A stretch of 64,000 nucleotides of DNA from Chitinophagaceae bacterium PMP191F (GCA_001302245.1 LGYU01000005.1:248001-312000), one strand, 5' to 3'; shown: positions 10,339 to 21,357, counted from the first letter of the stretch. The notes: generated by a model not told the origin, from the sequence alone. Numbers and translations are program-made.

Positions 10339-13149
10339 TTAGTTGGAAATAGAGATCGCTCTTACCCCGGCTGGTACAGCACCACCCATTTTACTTAAAC
10401 TATATGTAAAGCTCAGCATAAAGAAACGCTGCAGGTTCACAACCCTTGAATCTTCAATATAGTTTTGATTGCTGGTACGGTTGATACCAATATTCCTGTC
10501 CAGCAGGTCAAATGCACTCAGTTTGATCTCACCACGTTTGTATTTCAGGAACTGCTTACTGAAAGAAGCGCTCCACAATGGTACATGTGCATTGAAACCG
10601 GAAGCCAGTTGGTTGTTTATGGTATAAGTGAAATTGGAGCTGAGATAAAAATCAGCCGGCAACTGCCAGTTCACTTCTGCTTCGTAATTCTGTGATACAT
10701 ATTTTGTATTGAGTGCCGATTGCAAAGAATAGGAAGACCTGTTATAATTGATGCCAGCCTGTACAATCAGTTCCAGTTTGCTGGTAGGCAAGGAGCTTAC
10801 CCGTACAGATGGTCCTATTGTTAATGTGCCTATGTTATTGGCTACTTTGTTGATGAACTGTTTGCCCTTGGTATAACCGGAATTAGCAGTAAGAGTAATA
10901 TTACCTTTTATGGGTCGAACCGGCAAACGCAAACTCATATTACCCCTGAACGTATATACACCATCCACATTCACAGGTTTGGTGGTTCTGATACCCAGTG
11001 AATCTATCTGGTCATAGTTTACGATCTTATTCTGGGTGGTCTGGCCTGAAATATTTACAAACAAACTTTTTCCCCTGAACGGATTAACCGAATTGAATGA
11101 AAGGGTCAGAGAATTGGTGAATTCCTGTTTCAGATCAGGATTTCCTTCACGTATACTCAGCCTGTTGCTGATATCAGGAATCGGTTGCAACTGTGAGATC
11201 GTTGGCTGTGTAGTGTAAGAAGAATAGGTAACCATCAGTTTGCGGTACTGCGAGAAAGAATACTGGAAACGTCCATTGGGCAGCAGGTTGTAAAACGTTT
11301 TCCCGATTACAGAATCTTTAATACCCGATATCACTTTACCTTCCAGGTCTGCCTTTTGTGCATTTACACCTATGGCAATGTTGAACTTACGTTGCTGATA
11401 GCGCAGTCGTACACCTGCATTGGTAAATCCATAGGTATTCGAGAAGTCGTTGCTGAGACTATCGTTCAGTGCATCGTATTTACCGCTGAGGTTATTATAG
11501 TCGTAGGTTCTTTTGTTGGAAGTATTTTTGCTGCTGCTGCGCCCCGCATTCAATTCCAGCAATGCAGTACGTGAAAGCGGCTCTGTATACACTGCTTTTG
11601 CACTATAGCTACGCATATCAGCCGATGTGGTATTGCGCTGATTGAGGGTTTCAGATAATTGCACACCACCTTTATAAAAATCTGTTTCCGATTGCAGGCT
11701 ACCATTTCCAGAGCTGCTGTTTAAACTGGTTTGCACGGTCAGTGACAATGTTCTTCCCTTGCGATGGAATTTTTTACGGAACAGTACTTCATTGTCAAAA
11801 TTATAGCCGCTGTTCTCGTAATTATTATCACTGGTGCCGGCATTGGTCAGCAGTTTTTCCTGCGACAGTGTCTGATAGCTGCTGAGTGTATGAGTACGTG
11901 CCCGCTGATAACCCAGCGAAGGCGATATTTTTACCGAATGAAAAGAATCGATCATAATATCAGCGCTCATATTCAAACGATGGCTGTTATTATTGTTATC
12001 AGATTTTGAACGCTGGTTGTAGAAATACGATGAATCAGGCAGGAAATATTGTCTTTCCACAGTTCGTTCAGTATTGGGGTTATAGTGATTATAAAAATAA
12101 TTACTGGTGAACTGTGTTTTTTTACCAATGATATTGTTGTAATTCAAACCACCGCCCCAGATGGTTCGGAAACCACTGTTGTTATTTCCACTGGAACCCA
12201 GTAAACCAGCCAGTGGATCATTGGCACCTATCGTAAAAGGACCACCACCACCTTGCAGCAATTTGTTGAGACCACCGCTGAAGTTCAGCATATCACTAAA
12301 TGAAAAACCTTCTGTGTTGGTATTGTTGCCCATACCAATTACTGATAACTGACGTGCTCCTTTGAAGGAATTCACATTAAACCGCCCTTCGTACCGATCA
12401 TTTGTACCGGCCCCTGCTGTAACTTTTCCAAATACACCTTTTTTCTTATCTTCTTTCAGTTTCAGGTTAATGGTCTTTTCACTGTTACCATCATCAAAAC
12501 CGGTCAACTGGGCAGCATCGCTCAGTTTGTCGTACACCTGTACTTTATCAATAGCGTCTGACGGCAGGTTGCGCGTGGCCATTTTGGGGTCTTTGCCAAA
12601 AAACTCTTTGCCATCTACCAGTACGCGGCTTACTTTCTGTCCCTGTGCTGTAACGTTGCCTTCTTTATCTACTTCCAGGCCCGGCATCCTTTTCAATAGT
12701 TGTTCTACGTTGGCATTCGGTGGTGTTTTGAATGAACCTGCATTGTATTGAATAGTATCACCCACCAGTGTTACGGGTGGAGCTTCGGCTGTTACCACTA
12801 CTTCGTCCAGCATTTTTTTGGCATCTGTTGCGGCAATACTGCCCATATCAATGGTTCTATGTGCATCATCAACAGAGAACATTTTATTGATGTTATGATA
12901 ATTGATATGGGTTATCAACAGCCGAAGGTCACCATCAGGCAGGCCATTCAGTTCAAAGTAGCCTTTATTGTCTGTCATGGTGAAGCTTACCAGGGAAGAA
13001 TCTTTTTTCTTAAGTACAGTAATGGTGGCAGAAGAAACAGGCAGTTTGGAAACGGTATCCATTACAATGCCTTTTAAAGTTCCTTTGCTTTGGGCTATAC
13101 TTGCCAGGGCTATACATTGCAGTAGTAAAAGCAGGTAAATATATCGCAT
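10339..13149 (-). CDS. Outer-membrane beta-barrel protein with carboxypeptidase regulatory-like domain
   Basis: A 936-residue TonB-receptor-like protein. Signal peptide (about 1-19), a carboxypeptidase-regulatory-like beta-sandwich (about 22-105: GTLKGIVMDTVSKLPVSSATI), a plug-like domain (about 115-235: [61 protein letters not shown]), then a large beta-barrel ending in an aromatic-rich strand. This architecture matches the outer membrane beta-barrel family (PF14905-like) of Bacteroidota. No SusD partner is adjacent, so a classical glycan-uptake pair is unlikely. It is a paralogue of the 990-residue protein at 14385-17357: the plug segments align almost residue for residue. Substrate unknown. 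Confidence 0.88.
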   Translation of the reverse strand: MRYIYLLLLLQCIALASIAQSKGTLKGIVMDTVSKLPVSSATITVLKKKDSSLVSFTMTDNKGYFELNGLPDGDLRLLITHINYHNINKMFSVDDAHRTIDMGSIAATDAKKMLDEVVVTAEAPPVTLVGDTIQYNAGSFKTPPNANVEQLLKRMPGLEVDKEGNVTAQGQKVSRVLVDGKEFFGKDPKMATRNLPSDAIDKVQVYDKLSDAAQLTGFDDGNSEKTINLKLKEDKKKGVFGKVTAGAGTNDRYEGRFNVNSFKGARQLSVIGMGNNTNTEGFSFSDMLNFSGGLNKLLQGGGGPFTIGANDPLAGLLGSSGNNNSGFRTIWGGGLNYNNIIGKKTQFTSNYFYNHYNPNTERTVERQYFLPDSSYFYNQRSKSDNNNNSHRLNMSADIMIDSFHSVKISPSLGYQRARTHTLSSYQTLSQEKLLTNAGTSDNNYENSGYNFDNEVLFRKKFHRKGRTLSLTVQTSLNSSSGNGSLQSETDFYKGGVQLSETLNQRNTTSADMRSYSAKAVYTEPLSRTALLELNAGRSSSKNTSNKRTYDYNNLSGKYDALNDSLSNDFSNTYGFTNAGVRLRYQQRKFNIAIGVNAQKADLEGKVISGIKDSVIGKTFYNLLPNGRFQYSFSQYRKLMVTYSSYTTQPTISQLQPIPDISNRLSIREGNPDLKQEFTNSLTLSFNSVNPFRGKSLFVNISGQTTQNKIVNYDQIDSLGIRTTKPVNVDGVYTFRGNMSLRLPVRPIKGNITLTANSGYTKGKQFINKVANNIGTLTIGPSVRVSSLPTSKLELIVQAGINYNRSSYSLQSALNTKYVSQNYEAEVNWQLPADFYLSSNFTYTINNQLASGFNAHVPLWSASFSKQFLKYKRGEIKLSAFDLLDRNIGINRTSNQNYIEDSRVVNLQRFFMLSFTYSLSKMGGAVPAGVRAISISN

Positions 13150-13331
13150 ACAGGTTGTTTTCGTATCCTAATAAATCCGGCACGAAAATATTCCTGTACT
13201 TCAGCAAAGCAGGTTAAACAGGCTTGCTTTAATGTTAATGAAGGTTAAAATCAGATCATAGATTACTGGATAGAACAAAAATTTCACAGATTGGCAACCC
13301 GGTCTGTTGATTTAAAGACAGAGTGGCAGCA

Positions 13332-13883
13332 TTATTTACTTGTCAGCGTCTGAACTGTGTTGTGTTTTTTATCGTATACCTGCAATACAATCTTCCATGC
13401 ATCAGCATGGCTCATCATCAGCTCTACCTTTAATTCCTGCATGTGTGGCGGTGCAGGCAATAATTCAAACACAATACTGGATGAGCCAGTGGTAGCGTTT
13501 CGCGGGGCTTCATAACGACCATTGAGTATAAATGGTTTTTCACCGTCCATTTTTACAATGGTATTACGAATACTGTTGTACGCTTCGCGGTATTGCTTTT
13601 GTGCATCTTCAAATTCGGTAGTGACAATCAATTCGCAGCTCCAGCTAAAAACGTTTTCGGTGGTATTGTAACGGGTTACCATGCAGCTTACAGCACCGGG
13701 TATCTCTATTTTTGATTTATAGGATTCGCCGGCAAGGCGGTCTCCTTTAATATTGCGGAAATGGTTAGGATAATCCTGTATCACCTTTTGCAGGGCCGTA
13801 TTGGTCTGATTGCTAAATACATCCTGTGCCAGCGCTGGTAAGGTAACCGCTAACAGTGAGCATAAACAGGCAATCTTGGTCAT
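13332..13883 (-). CDS. Exported protein of unknown function
   Basis: A 183-residue protein with an N-terminal signal peptide (TKIACLCSLLAVTLPALAQ, cleavage about residue 20). The mature part has two Cys (in VSCMVTRY and WSCELIV) that could form a disulfide, a central segment FEDAQKQYREAYNSIRNTIVKM, and a C-terminal part HMQELKVELMMSHADAWKIVLQVYDK resembling the end of small secreted Bacteroidota proteins. I do not recognise a named family. It lies between two paralogous barrel genes on the same strand, 182 bases upstream of the first, so co-transcription with that barrel is possible but unproven. Confidence 0.7.
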   Translation of the reverse strand: MTKIACLCSLLAVTLPALAQDVFSNQTNTALQKVIQDYPNHFRNIKGDRLAGESYKSKIEIPGAVSCMVTRYNTTENVFSWSCELIVTTEFEDAQKQYREAYNSIRNTIVKMDGEKPFILNGRYEAPRNATTGSSSIVFELLPAPPHMQELKVELMMSHADAWKIVLQVYDKKHNTVQTLTSK

Positions 13884-14026
13884 AGAACGGATTTAACCGA
13901 AAAATAGACAAAACAAATGGGGTTTGAAATAGGAAAAATACCTGGGCAATCCCGCACAATAAATAAACCTTGTTTTCGTTTCTTGCTATGGCCTTTGTTA
14001 TTTACCCTTAAATCAAACCAATATCA

Positions 14027-14191
14027 ATGAAAAAAAATCCTATGTATTATGACGTACGCAGAGCCAGGATCTGCAAAAACGTTTATCATCCTTCTTCTGT
14101 AGGTCAGTTTTTCAAAAGTCTGCTGGCTGTTATCATGAAAGGACAATCCCCCATTTCAGGTTCTTCGTACAACAAACGTCTTTTTTATTGA
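14027..14191 (+). CDS. Putative small basic protein, 54 residues
   Basis: An ATG-started frame of 54 residues ending at TGA 14189-14191, opposite in strand to both flanking genes. It begins MKKNPMYYDVRRARICKNVY, continues with HPSSVGQFFKSLLAVIMKG (a plausible amphipathic helix) and ends SGSSYNKRLFY. It is strongly basic, with no signal peptide. No Shine-Dalgarno sequence is visible, normal for Bacteroidota. Support for a real gene: it is the only feature in a 500-base gap and is followed 67 bases later by a textbook terminator on the same strand. Possible roles include a regulatory peptide, a membrane-associated small protein or part of a dual-function RNA. I do not recognise the family. Confidence 0.55.
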   Translation: MKKNPMYYDVRRARICKNVYHPSSVGQFFKSLLAVIMKGQSPISGSSYNKRLFY

Positions 14192-14258
14192 TCATCATTT
14201 TTCTCTATACCGAAAAGTAATCAGCACTTACCTCTGAAACCACAAATTGTATGTGCTG

Positions 14259-14284
14259 GCCTCATCTCCGGATGAGGCTTTTTT
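14259..14284 (+). terminator. Strong terminator of the 54-residue gene
   Basis: A perfect 8-base-pair stem (GCCTCATC / GATGAGGC) with the stable tetraloop TCCG, followed by six T. No other plus-strand gene lies upstream for more than 4 kb, so it implies a dedicated plus-strand transcript in this gap. Confidence 0.85.
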
Positions 14285-14310
14285 ATTTCCTGTATTTCAA
14301 CCCCGCTAAA

Positions 14311-14340
14311 AACAAAAAAGCTCCCCGTTATGAGGAGCTT
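14311..14340 (-). terminator. Terminator of the second beta-barrel gene
   Basis: On the minus strand, a 7-base-pair stem AAGCTCC / GGAGCTT is followed by TTTTTTGTTTTT. It lies 45 bases past the stop at 14385. Confidence 0.8.
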
Positions 14341-14384
14341 GTCTTCTTTAGAGTAAGCGATATCTCTATGTTCTTAAACATTGC

Positions 14385-17357
14385 CTAGAAGTTGTTGCGC
14401 ATCATACCACCACCGGAACGTTCGCCGCCGCCTTCCATCTGGCGTTGCATACCACGTGGCATATTCTGCATGCCGCGTTGCTGCTGCTGTCCTGCGCGGT
14501 TCAGGTTATAAGTAAACGTCAGCATAAAATATCTTTTCAACACCATTGAACGGGAGTCCTGGATGTAGTTGTCAGATACTGTTCTGCTGATGCTCTGGTT
14601 CTGATTCAGGATGTCATTAACTGAGAATTTGAGCTCGCCATTCTGTTTTTTGAACATCTGTAATGCCAGGCTGCTGTTCCACAGCGGAACACTCTGGTTA
14701 TAACCGGCACCACGTCCTGTATTAATGGTATAGTTAAAATCAGAATAGAATACCAGGCGTTTAAAAAAGGTATAAGAAACGTTGGTAGAATATACCTGTG
14801 TATAGTATTTCTGGGTAGCCTGAGACCTGGCGTTTCCAGAATAACTTACATCATTATAAGTGAAGCTGCCGTTCAGACCCAAGTTCAGTCCTTTGATATC
14901 AAGGTTAATACCGGCTGTTTGTGTAATTACCAGGGTATTGGTAAAATATGTCAGCTTGCTCAGCATACCGGCGTTGCGGTTATAGCTAATGTTGTTATTG
15001 AAGTTAAAGCTGCTTCCTTTCAGCTTTCCTTTCAGCGGCAGTCCTAGTGTAATGAATGAAGAGCCGCTGAATGATCCGTTCAGGTTTACAGGAATTGTAT
15101 ACTGTGCGCCAGGTATTGAACTCAGCCCTTTCAGGTTGGAAGGCACTGTATCAATACTGTTCACGATCTTATTGCTGGTATTACTGAAGTTGATGTTTGC
15201 AGAAAGGAATTTAAACGTTGTTACATTGAACGTACTATAATTCAGGTTTATGTTATTGCTATACTCCTGTTTCAGCAGGGGGTTGCCATTGGTAACCTGC
15301 AATGGGTTTGAGTTATCCGGCGCATCCTGCAGTTGTGTAATACTGGGCTGGTTGGTTCTTCCCATGTATGAGATGCGCAGGTTTTTTGTTCTGCTGAACG
15401 TGAAGTTCAACCTGGCAATTGGCTGAAAATTCAAAAAGTTCTGTTTAATAGTAGTGTCTTTACCGGTAAAGGCACGTATGCTATGGCTGCTGAGTTGCGT
15501 GGCTTCAACAGCACCGCCAATCTGGAAATTATACAGGTTGGTCTGTATTCTGAAGTTGGCACCACCGCGGTGTTTAATATTGTTGTTCTCAAAATAGTTG
15601 GTCTGTACCAGGTTGACCTGATCGTACTCTTTTGTAGCTGTATTATAATTGAACCCATCTTTATCTGAGGTACTATGGTTATGTGTAAACGCATAATTTA
15701 ACTCAATGATCTTGTTGTTGCCGATAGGTTCTGTATAAGAAGAACTGATTACGTTGTTGTTTGATTTTGTTCTCTGGTAAGTAACAAAGTTCTGGGTAGA
15801 GTCCAGGATCAACGAATTGTTGATGTCGTATGAACGCTGGCGGGAAAGTGTATAACCGGTAACCTTGTTATCACCAATACTGTTATTGATACCCAGTGTA
15901 AGGGTTCTTCCGGTTTTATGGAATTTCTTTCGGTACAGCAGGTTGTTGTTAAGAGTATAACTGTTCCGTACGCTACTGTTGGCTGTCTGAGCCAGGGTAG
16001 CAAGATAATTTTTGGCGCTTGCAGGAGAATACCTGTAAAGCGTATCCCATTGATCAGTGGATGATTCTGAATGCTGTATAGTAGCATTAGGAGTATACAA
16101 CAATGAATTCAGAGAGTCAATCGCTGCTTCCAGACGTACGTTGAAACGGTGATTCTGATTTTTTGTATCCGCAAGGCTCAGTTCATCCTGTGTAGAAGTA
16201 GAGTCTTGTTTGTACGTATTAAAATTGGTTACCCTTTGAATGTTGGTCTCTGCGTGGTTATTGGTATTGGAAAAGAAGTAGCTACCAGTCAGATCCACTT
16301 TGCTGCTAAGCTTGTCTGTATAGTTCAAACCCGCAGACAATGTTTTGGTAATACCGCCACTGCTGCCACCAAGACTACTGAAGCCTCCGCTACCCCCACG
16401 GCCACCGCCAAAGCCGCCGCCAAAACCACCGCCGCCACTGAAGCTACCGCCAAGACCTCCTCCGCGGTTACCTAATCCACCGGAAATATCACTGTAATTA
16501 AACCCTTGTTTGTTTACATTATTAGCTGCACCAACAACAGAGATACGACGATCTCCATTGAACTTATTGAAACTTAATGTTGCATCATAACGGAATTTAT
16601 CATCTTCACTGATACCTCCACCAGCTACTGCACGACCAAAGTAACCATTGCGTTTATCTTTTTTCAGTTTGATGTTAATCGTTTTCTGACGGCTTCCATC
16701 ATCTATTTTGGTGAACTTGGCCTGGTCGCTCATATCATCAAACACCTGTACAGATTCAATCATATCGGCCGTAATATTTTTGGTAGCCAGTTTGGGATCA
16801 GTACCAAAAAACTCTTTGCCATCTACATATATCTTCTGAATATCTTCACCCTGTGCTTTTACCCCACCATCTTTATCCACCTGCACACCGGGCAGTTTTT
16901 TCAACAGATCTTCAGCAGAAGCATTGGGCATTACTTTAAAGGCGCTGGCCCTGAATTCAACAGTATCTTTTTTTACCTGGATAGGAGGTGCTTCCACAAT
17001 TACTTCTGTAAGCATATCATCCTTTTTCTCCATGTTCACGCTGCCCAGGTCAATAGACGCTGATTCTGCAGCTATAGTAAAGCGTCTTGAATATGATTTA
17101 TAACCCTGGTAGCTGATCAGCAAACGATAGCTTCCGGGTTGAAGATTTTTAATAAGAAACTCGCCTTTGGCGTTGGATAATACAAATGTTACCAGTGAGG
17201 AATCAGTAGGATTCAGTACACTTACTGTGGCTTCTGCCAACGTTTCTTTGTACAAAGTATCTACCAGTGTACCTTTCACAGTGCCCGTGACTCCCTGGGC
17301 AAACACAGCCGCAGAAAAACCGCACATCAACAAGAACAGAGTCAATTTCTTACTCAT
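14385..17357 (-). CDS. Outer-membrane beta-barrel protein with Gly-rich loop
   Basis: A 990-residue paralogue of the barrel protein at 10339-13149. Signal peptide (about 1-20), carboxypeptidase-regulatory-like domain (about 23-105), plug (about 120-240: [61 protein letters not shown]), then the barrel. Two features separate it from its paralogue: a Gly/Ser/Phe-rich stretch at about residues 293-333, and a C-terminal extension rich in Gln, Met, Arg and Gly after the final aromatic strand (from about residue 960). Probably an outer-membrane TonB-type channel or adhesin-like barrel; no SusD neighbour. It has its own terminator and about 225 bases of upstream space. Confidence 0.87.
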   Translation of the reverse strand: MSKKLTLFLLMCGFSAAVFAQGVTGTVKGTLVDTLYKETLAEATVSVLNPTDSSLVTFVLSNAKGEFLIKNLQPGSYRLLISYQGYKSYSRRFTIAAESASIDLGSVNMEKKDDMLTEVIVEAPPIQVKKDTVEFRASAFKVMPNASAEDLLKKLPGVQVDKDGGVKAQGEDIQKIYVDGKEFFGTDPKLATKNITADMIESVQVFDDMSDQAKFTKIDDGSRQKTINIKLKKDKRNGYFGRAVAGGGISEDDKFRYDATLSFNKFNGDRRISVVGAANNVNKQGFNYSDISGGLGNRGGGLGGSFSGGGGFGGGFGGGRGGSGGFSSLGGSSGGITKTLSAGLNYTDKLSSKVDLTGSYFFSNTNNHAETNIQRVTNFNTYKQDSTSTQDELSLADTKNQNHRFNVRLEAAIDSLNSLLYTPNATIQHSESSTDQWDTLYRYSPASAKNYLATLAQTANSSVRNSYTLNNNLLYRKKFHKTGRTLTLGINNSIGDNKVTGYTLSRQRSYDINNSLILDSTQNFVTYQRTKSNNNVISSSYTEPIGNNKIIELNYAFTHNHSTSDKDGFNYNTATKEYDQVNLVQTNYFENNNIKHRGGANFRIQTNLYNFQIGGAVEATQLSSHSIRAFTGKDTTIKQNFLNFQPIARLNFTFSRTKNLRISYMGRTNQPSITQLQDAPDNSNPLQVTNGNPLLKQEYSNNINLNYSTFNVTTFKFLSANINFSNTSNKIVNSIDTVPSNLKGLSSIPGAQYTIPVNLNGSFSGSSFITLGLPLKGKLKGSSFNFNNNISYNRNAGMLSKLTYFTNTLVITQTAGINLDIKGLNLGLNGSFTYNDVSYSGNARSQATQKYYTQVYSTNVSYTFFKRLVFYSDFNYTINTGRGAGYNQSVPLWNSSLALQMFKKQNGELKFSVNDILNQNQSISRTVSDNYIQDSRSMVLKRYFMLTFTYNLNRAGQQQQRGMQNMPRGMQRQMEGGGERSGGGMMRNNF

Positions 17358-17583
17358 GCATTAAGGGATAAAATGTTTAGAAGATAGATGTTAGACGGTG
17401 TGGTGCGGTCAAACTTGTGGAGAAAACCTTAACAAATTAATGTTCCTTTAATTTTCAAGGTGAAAAGGCTCTATGTCCGGATGAACGGACAAAATGATAC
17501 ACTATTGCAGTTTGGGGCAACAGGTAATAAAAAATGTACTACAATATGTAAACCAGCTACATACGTTTTGCCGGTAAAAGTCC

Positions 17584-20500
17584 TTAACTGAAAAGATATT
17601 CCACGTCTTCGCGGGTGAGTGATTTTACAAATCCCTCATCGTCAGTGATCAGGTCTTTGGCCAGTAAACGTTTACGTTCCTGCAATTGCAGTATTTTGTC
17701 TTCAATAGTATCTTTACAGATCATCCTGTAGGCAAAAATGTTCTTGGTCTGTCCTATACGGTGCGTACGGTCTATAGCCTGTTGTTCCACTGCAGGGTTC
17801 CACCAGGGATCTACAATGTACACGTAATCGGCTGCGGTAAGGTTCAAACCCACACCACCTGCCTTCAGTGAGATCAGGAATACACGGCAATTGGAATCAT
17901 TCTGAAAACGCTGGATGGCTTTTTCCCTGTCTATAGCCGATGTGCTGCCATCAAAATATTCAAAATCAACTTCCAGTTCTTTCAGCTTTTCTTTGATCAG
18001 GGCCAGCATGCCCAGGAACTGCGAGAAGATCAGGGCTTTGTGATCACCTATGTTCTCTGTGATCTCACGGCCTATCTCTTCCAGCTTAATGGAATGATTG
18101 GGGAATTTTTCTGATTCATTCAGTATTGCCGGCGAATCGCAGATTTGGCGCAACTTCATCAACCCCTGTAAAATGGTCAGCTGACTGCGCTGGATACCCT
18201 GCTGTTCAATGGTACCCATGATCTTGTCGCGGAAATCATTGCGGTAAGCATCATATATATTACGTTGCTCATCTTCCATTTCACAATAGAGGATCGTCTC
18301 TGTTTTTGCCGGAAGATCTTTTGCCACCTGCTCTTTGGTACGACGCAGGATGAACGGATATAACAATTTCCGCAGGTGATCTTTGCGATCAGCTTCGCCA
18401 AACTTATCAATCGGTATGGCAAATTCCTGTCGGAAGAACTCAATACTGCCCAGCATGCCCGGGTTCAGGAAGTTCATCTGCGCAAAAATGTCGAATGTAT
18501 TGTTCTGCAACGGCGTACCACTCAAACATATACGATGTTTGGCGTTGAGTATACTGGCAGCTTTGGTTACTTTACTGCTGGGGTTCTTTATTGCCTGCGA
18601 TTCATCCAGTACCACATAGTCAAAAGGAATATCCACCATCATCTTAATATCACTGCGCAGCGTGCCATACGTGGTAATAACGATATCTACATTGGTAAAC
18701 TGTTCTTTATCCCTTGTACGCTCACTGCCATGGTGCATGTAATGCGTAAGGGAAGGTGTAAACTTCCTGATCTCATTCTGCCAGTTGAACATCAGAGTTG
18801 TAGGGCAAACCACCAATGCGGTCAGCTTACCATGATGATCTTTATAATAGTTCAGGTACGAAAGCGCCTGTACAGTTTTACCCAAACCCATGTCATCTGC
18901 AAGAATACCACCCCAGCCGATCTCACTCAGGTAGTTCAGCCAGTGATAACCGTGTTGCTGGTAAGGGCGTAATATATCCTGCAGGTGCGGCAGTACTTCT
19001 ATTTCTTTTATGTTATTGAAGTTGCGCAACTGCTCATATTTCTCTTCCAGTTTCAGTACCAGTTCCTCTTCATTGCGATTCTCATACAACTCATCAATTA
19101 CACTCATGTGGAATTTAGAAAGCCGCATCTGGTTCTGCTTGCCTTCACCCACGCGGAACAGCAATGAATATTTTTTAATCCACTCTTCAGGTAAAATACC
19201 CAATGTACCATCCTGCAGCGGTACAAACTGCTGGCGGTTGGCCAATGCCTTTTTTACATCGGCAATGGTCACTTTCTGATCACCAAACACAATGTCCACA
19301 CGTGCATCAAACCAGTCGGTATTGCTGCTGATATGGATCTTGGTTTGTGGCTTGGCTGTATTGAAGCGGAAATTTTTCAATGCATCAAAACCAAATACCG
19401 GCACTTTCATTTCTTTCATAGCATCCACAAACAAAAAGAACCAGTTGTTCTTCAGCACTTCATTGCCCTTTAATGCCAGTTGCTGACCACCTTCAGGACG
19501 AATAAATCCGGAATGCAGTGCTTCCAGTTTTTGTACAAACAGGTTTTCTTTTTCTTTATTACGATGTACTACCAGCACTTTATCGCCATCGGGAATGATC
19601 AGTTCATCTTTTCCACCGGGTTTGGTTTCAAATCCTTTGTACGAGAACAAAGGCTGCAATACCAGGTAATCGCCTTTCTCCTGCAACACCACGCGTTTTT
19701 CAGGATCACCGTCTTTCACTTCACTGATCAATGAAGGTTCAAATTCTACATGATATTCTTTGGTAAGCGGCAATACAAACTCGCGCAACTGCTCGGGCCA
19801 ATCGCTTTTATTGAACACCAGCTTGCCTTTATTGCTGAACTTGTTGACCAGGTTTACACCTTCGGCCTTGTCCCACAAAAAGAGGTTACTATCATGAAAG
19901 AACAACAGGCTGCTGCTGATATAATTCTCTGTTACAGGTACATGCTGACCATTCAGTTTCACCCAGCATTCTATTTCATACTGGTTTTTACCATTGAGTG
20001 AAACCTTGAAGTAAGGTGTAATAAAATCGGTTACTACTCCGGCCGTATGCAGGTTCTCGGTTTTAAACGCTTTTTTGCCATTCAGATAAAATACAAACGG
20101 ACTGGCAGCAATATCTGCAAATAATTTTTTCACTTTCGGGTGCAGGTATTCTACCATCAACGCCTTCGTCTCTTCGGGGAGATCATCTTCTTCATGATGA
20201 ATAATATTTTCCCAGATACCACTGAAAGGCGAGTTGCGGTTCAGGAATTTGGTCACCTCTCCTTCCTGCATTTTACGCAGTGCGGGGATCAGTTGTTTAT
20301 CTGCGTCATCGTACAGATCCATATTGATGAACTTGGCCAGGTCAAGTTTTTCTATCTTGCCGGTATAAGCTGTAATACCTTCATTGGCTTCACCACTTAT
20401 TGCATCCAGTGAAAAACCGGGATAGTTTTCTACATTGAAGTTGAACACCACACCTATCCGTTGTTGCGACTGCCGGACAGGAGGTAATTCTTCTGTACCT

Positions 20501-21357
20501 GCAACTACTGTTTCCACTTGCTCTACCGGTGCAGGCTTGGGCTTTGAGCGGGCAAGATCCTGCGGTGATACTCTTTTGATGGAGGTATCCAGTACACGCA
20601 GGAAAGGTTTGCCGTCTTTATAGGTAAATTCAAACTTGCCTTCCAGGTCGTCGGTTAATGAATAACCATACATTTCCAGCAGCTTGTTCTTTTCTTTATC
20701 CCAGTTGCGGATGCTGTCAAAATAATAAGGTCCGTAAGCATTGAGCAATTGCAGGAATACAATCACCTTGGGCAAACAGAGCGGATGCTGCCTGTCTTCG
20801 TAATCGCAACTGGTGTCAAAATTCCTTTCTTCGTTTTTACGGATCACTACTTTATACGATTCGCCCTCTATATCCACAGCAGCTTTTACCATTTCATCCT
20901 GTGCATATTCAATATCCGCACGCTGGGTGCGCAGGTATTGTTCGGCAGCCGTATACACATCCGCCGAACACAGCAAACGCAGTGTTTTCAGATCAATAAA
21001 CTTCATTTTTACCACCGTATGCCGCTGATCGTACTCTACATCTTCGGCACGCAGCATATTCTTATCCAGCATTTCCTGTAACTGGATCAGCGCTGCCGCC
21101 TCATGACGACAGATATCTCCCAGGTTGTACGGGCAGGCGCAACGTACAGACAAAGTGCGGGGGTCCTTAAATTTCTGGATATTGACTTTATAGTAGGTGC
21201 TGTAGCTGTCATCCTTTACACGGAATGTAACGGCATCGAGCAACTCATCATAATCCACTAACTCAACATAACCGATAGCATGGATCTTTTTACCTCGTCG
21301 GATCACTTCATCAGTTCCATTGGTGTACACATATTTGATTATATGGGGTAGTGCCAT
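17584..21357 (-). CDS. SNF2-family helicase with SWIM zinc finger
   Basis: A 1257-residue DNA-dependent ATPase. A SWIM zinc finger lies near the N-terminus (RCACPYNLGDICRHEAAAL, the CxCx(n)CxH pattern at about residues 70-85), followed by a long middle region of bacterial SNF2 type. The C-terminal motor has motif I GGILADDMGLGKTVQAL, motif Ia ALVVCPTTL, motif II DESQAIKN, motif III LSGTPLQN, and in the second lobe LISLKAGGVGLNLTAADYV, DPWWNP and RTHRIGQTKNI. It probably remodels protein-DNA complexes or RNA polymerase; the target of bacterial SWIM-SNF2 proteins is not established. The gene is single, with a -7 box about 115 bases upstream. Confidence 0.92.
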   Translation of the reverse strand: MALPHIIKYVYTNGTDEVIRRGKKIHAIGYVELVDYDELLDAVTFRVKDDSYSTYYKVNIQKFKDPRTLSVRCACPYNLGDICRHEAAALIQLQEMLDKNMLRAEDVEYDQRHTVVKMKFIDLKTLRLLCSADVYTAAEQYLRTQRADIEYAQDEMVKAAVDIEGESYKVVIRKNEERNFDTSCDYEDRQHPLCLPKVIVFLQLLNAYGPYYFDSIRNWDKEKNKLLEMYGYSLTDDLEGKFEFTYKDGKPFLRVLDTSIKRVSPQDLARSKPKPAPVEQVETVVAGTEELPPVRQSQQRIGVVFNFNVENYPGFSLDAISGEANEGITAYTGKIEKLDLAKFINMDLYDDADKQLIPALRKMQEGEVTKFLNRNSPFSGIWENIIHHEEDDLPEETKALMVEYLHPKVKKLFADIAASPFVFYLNGKKAFKTENLHTAGVVTDFITPYFKVSLNGKNQYEIECWVKLNGQHVPVTENYISSSLLFFHDSNLFLWDKAEGVNLVNKFSNKGKLVFNKSDWPEQLREFVLPLTKEYHVEFEPSLISEVKDGDPEKRVVLQEKGDYLVLQPLFSYKGFETKPGGKDELIIPDGDKVLVVHRNKEKENLFVQKLEALHSGFIRPEGGQQLALKGNEVLKNNWFFLFVDAMKEMKVPVFGFDALKNFRFNTAKPQTKIHISSNTDWFDARVDIVFGDQKVTIADVKKALANRQQFVPLQDGTLGILPEEWIKKYSLLFRVGEGKQNQMRLSKFHMSVIDELYENRNEEELVLKLEEKYEQLRNFNNIKEIEVLPHLQDILRPYQQHGYHWLNYLSEIGWGGILADDMGLGKTVQALSYLNYYKDHHGKLTALVVCPTTLMFNWQNEIRKFTPSLTHYMHHGSERTRDKEQFTNVDIVITTYGTLRSDIKMMVDIPFDYVVLDESQAIKNPSSKVTKAASILNAKHRICLSGTPLQNNTFDIFAQMNFLNPGMLGSIEFFRQEFAIPIDKFGEADRKDHLRKLLYPFILRRTKEQVAKDLPAKTETILYCEMEDEQRNIYDAYRNDFRDKIMGTIEQQGIQRSQLTILQGLMKLRQICDSPAILNESEKFPNHSIKLEEIGREITENIGDHKALIFSQFLGMLALIKEKLKELEVDFEYFDGSTSAIDREKAIQRFQNDSNCRVFLISLKAGGVGLNLTAADYVYIVDPWWNPAVEQQAIDRTHRIGQTKNIFAYRMICKDTIEDKILQLQERKRLLAKDLITDDEGFVKSLTREDVEYLFS

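Noticed and set aside
16149-16475. 108-residue plus-strand frame rich in Ala and Thr
   Set aside because: Mirror of the Gly-rich loop of the minus-strand barrel gene; composition is an artefact of repeated GGN codons.
18376-18972. 198-residue plus-strand frame opposite the SNF2 gene
   Set aside because: Antisense shadow of conserved helicase motifs.
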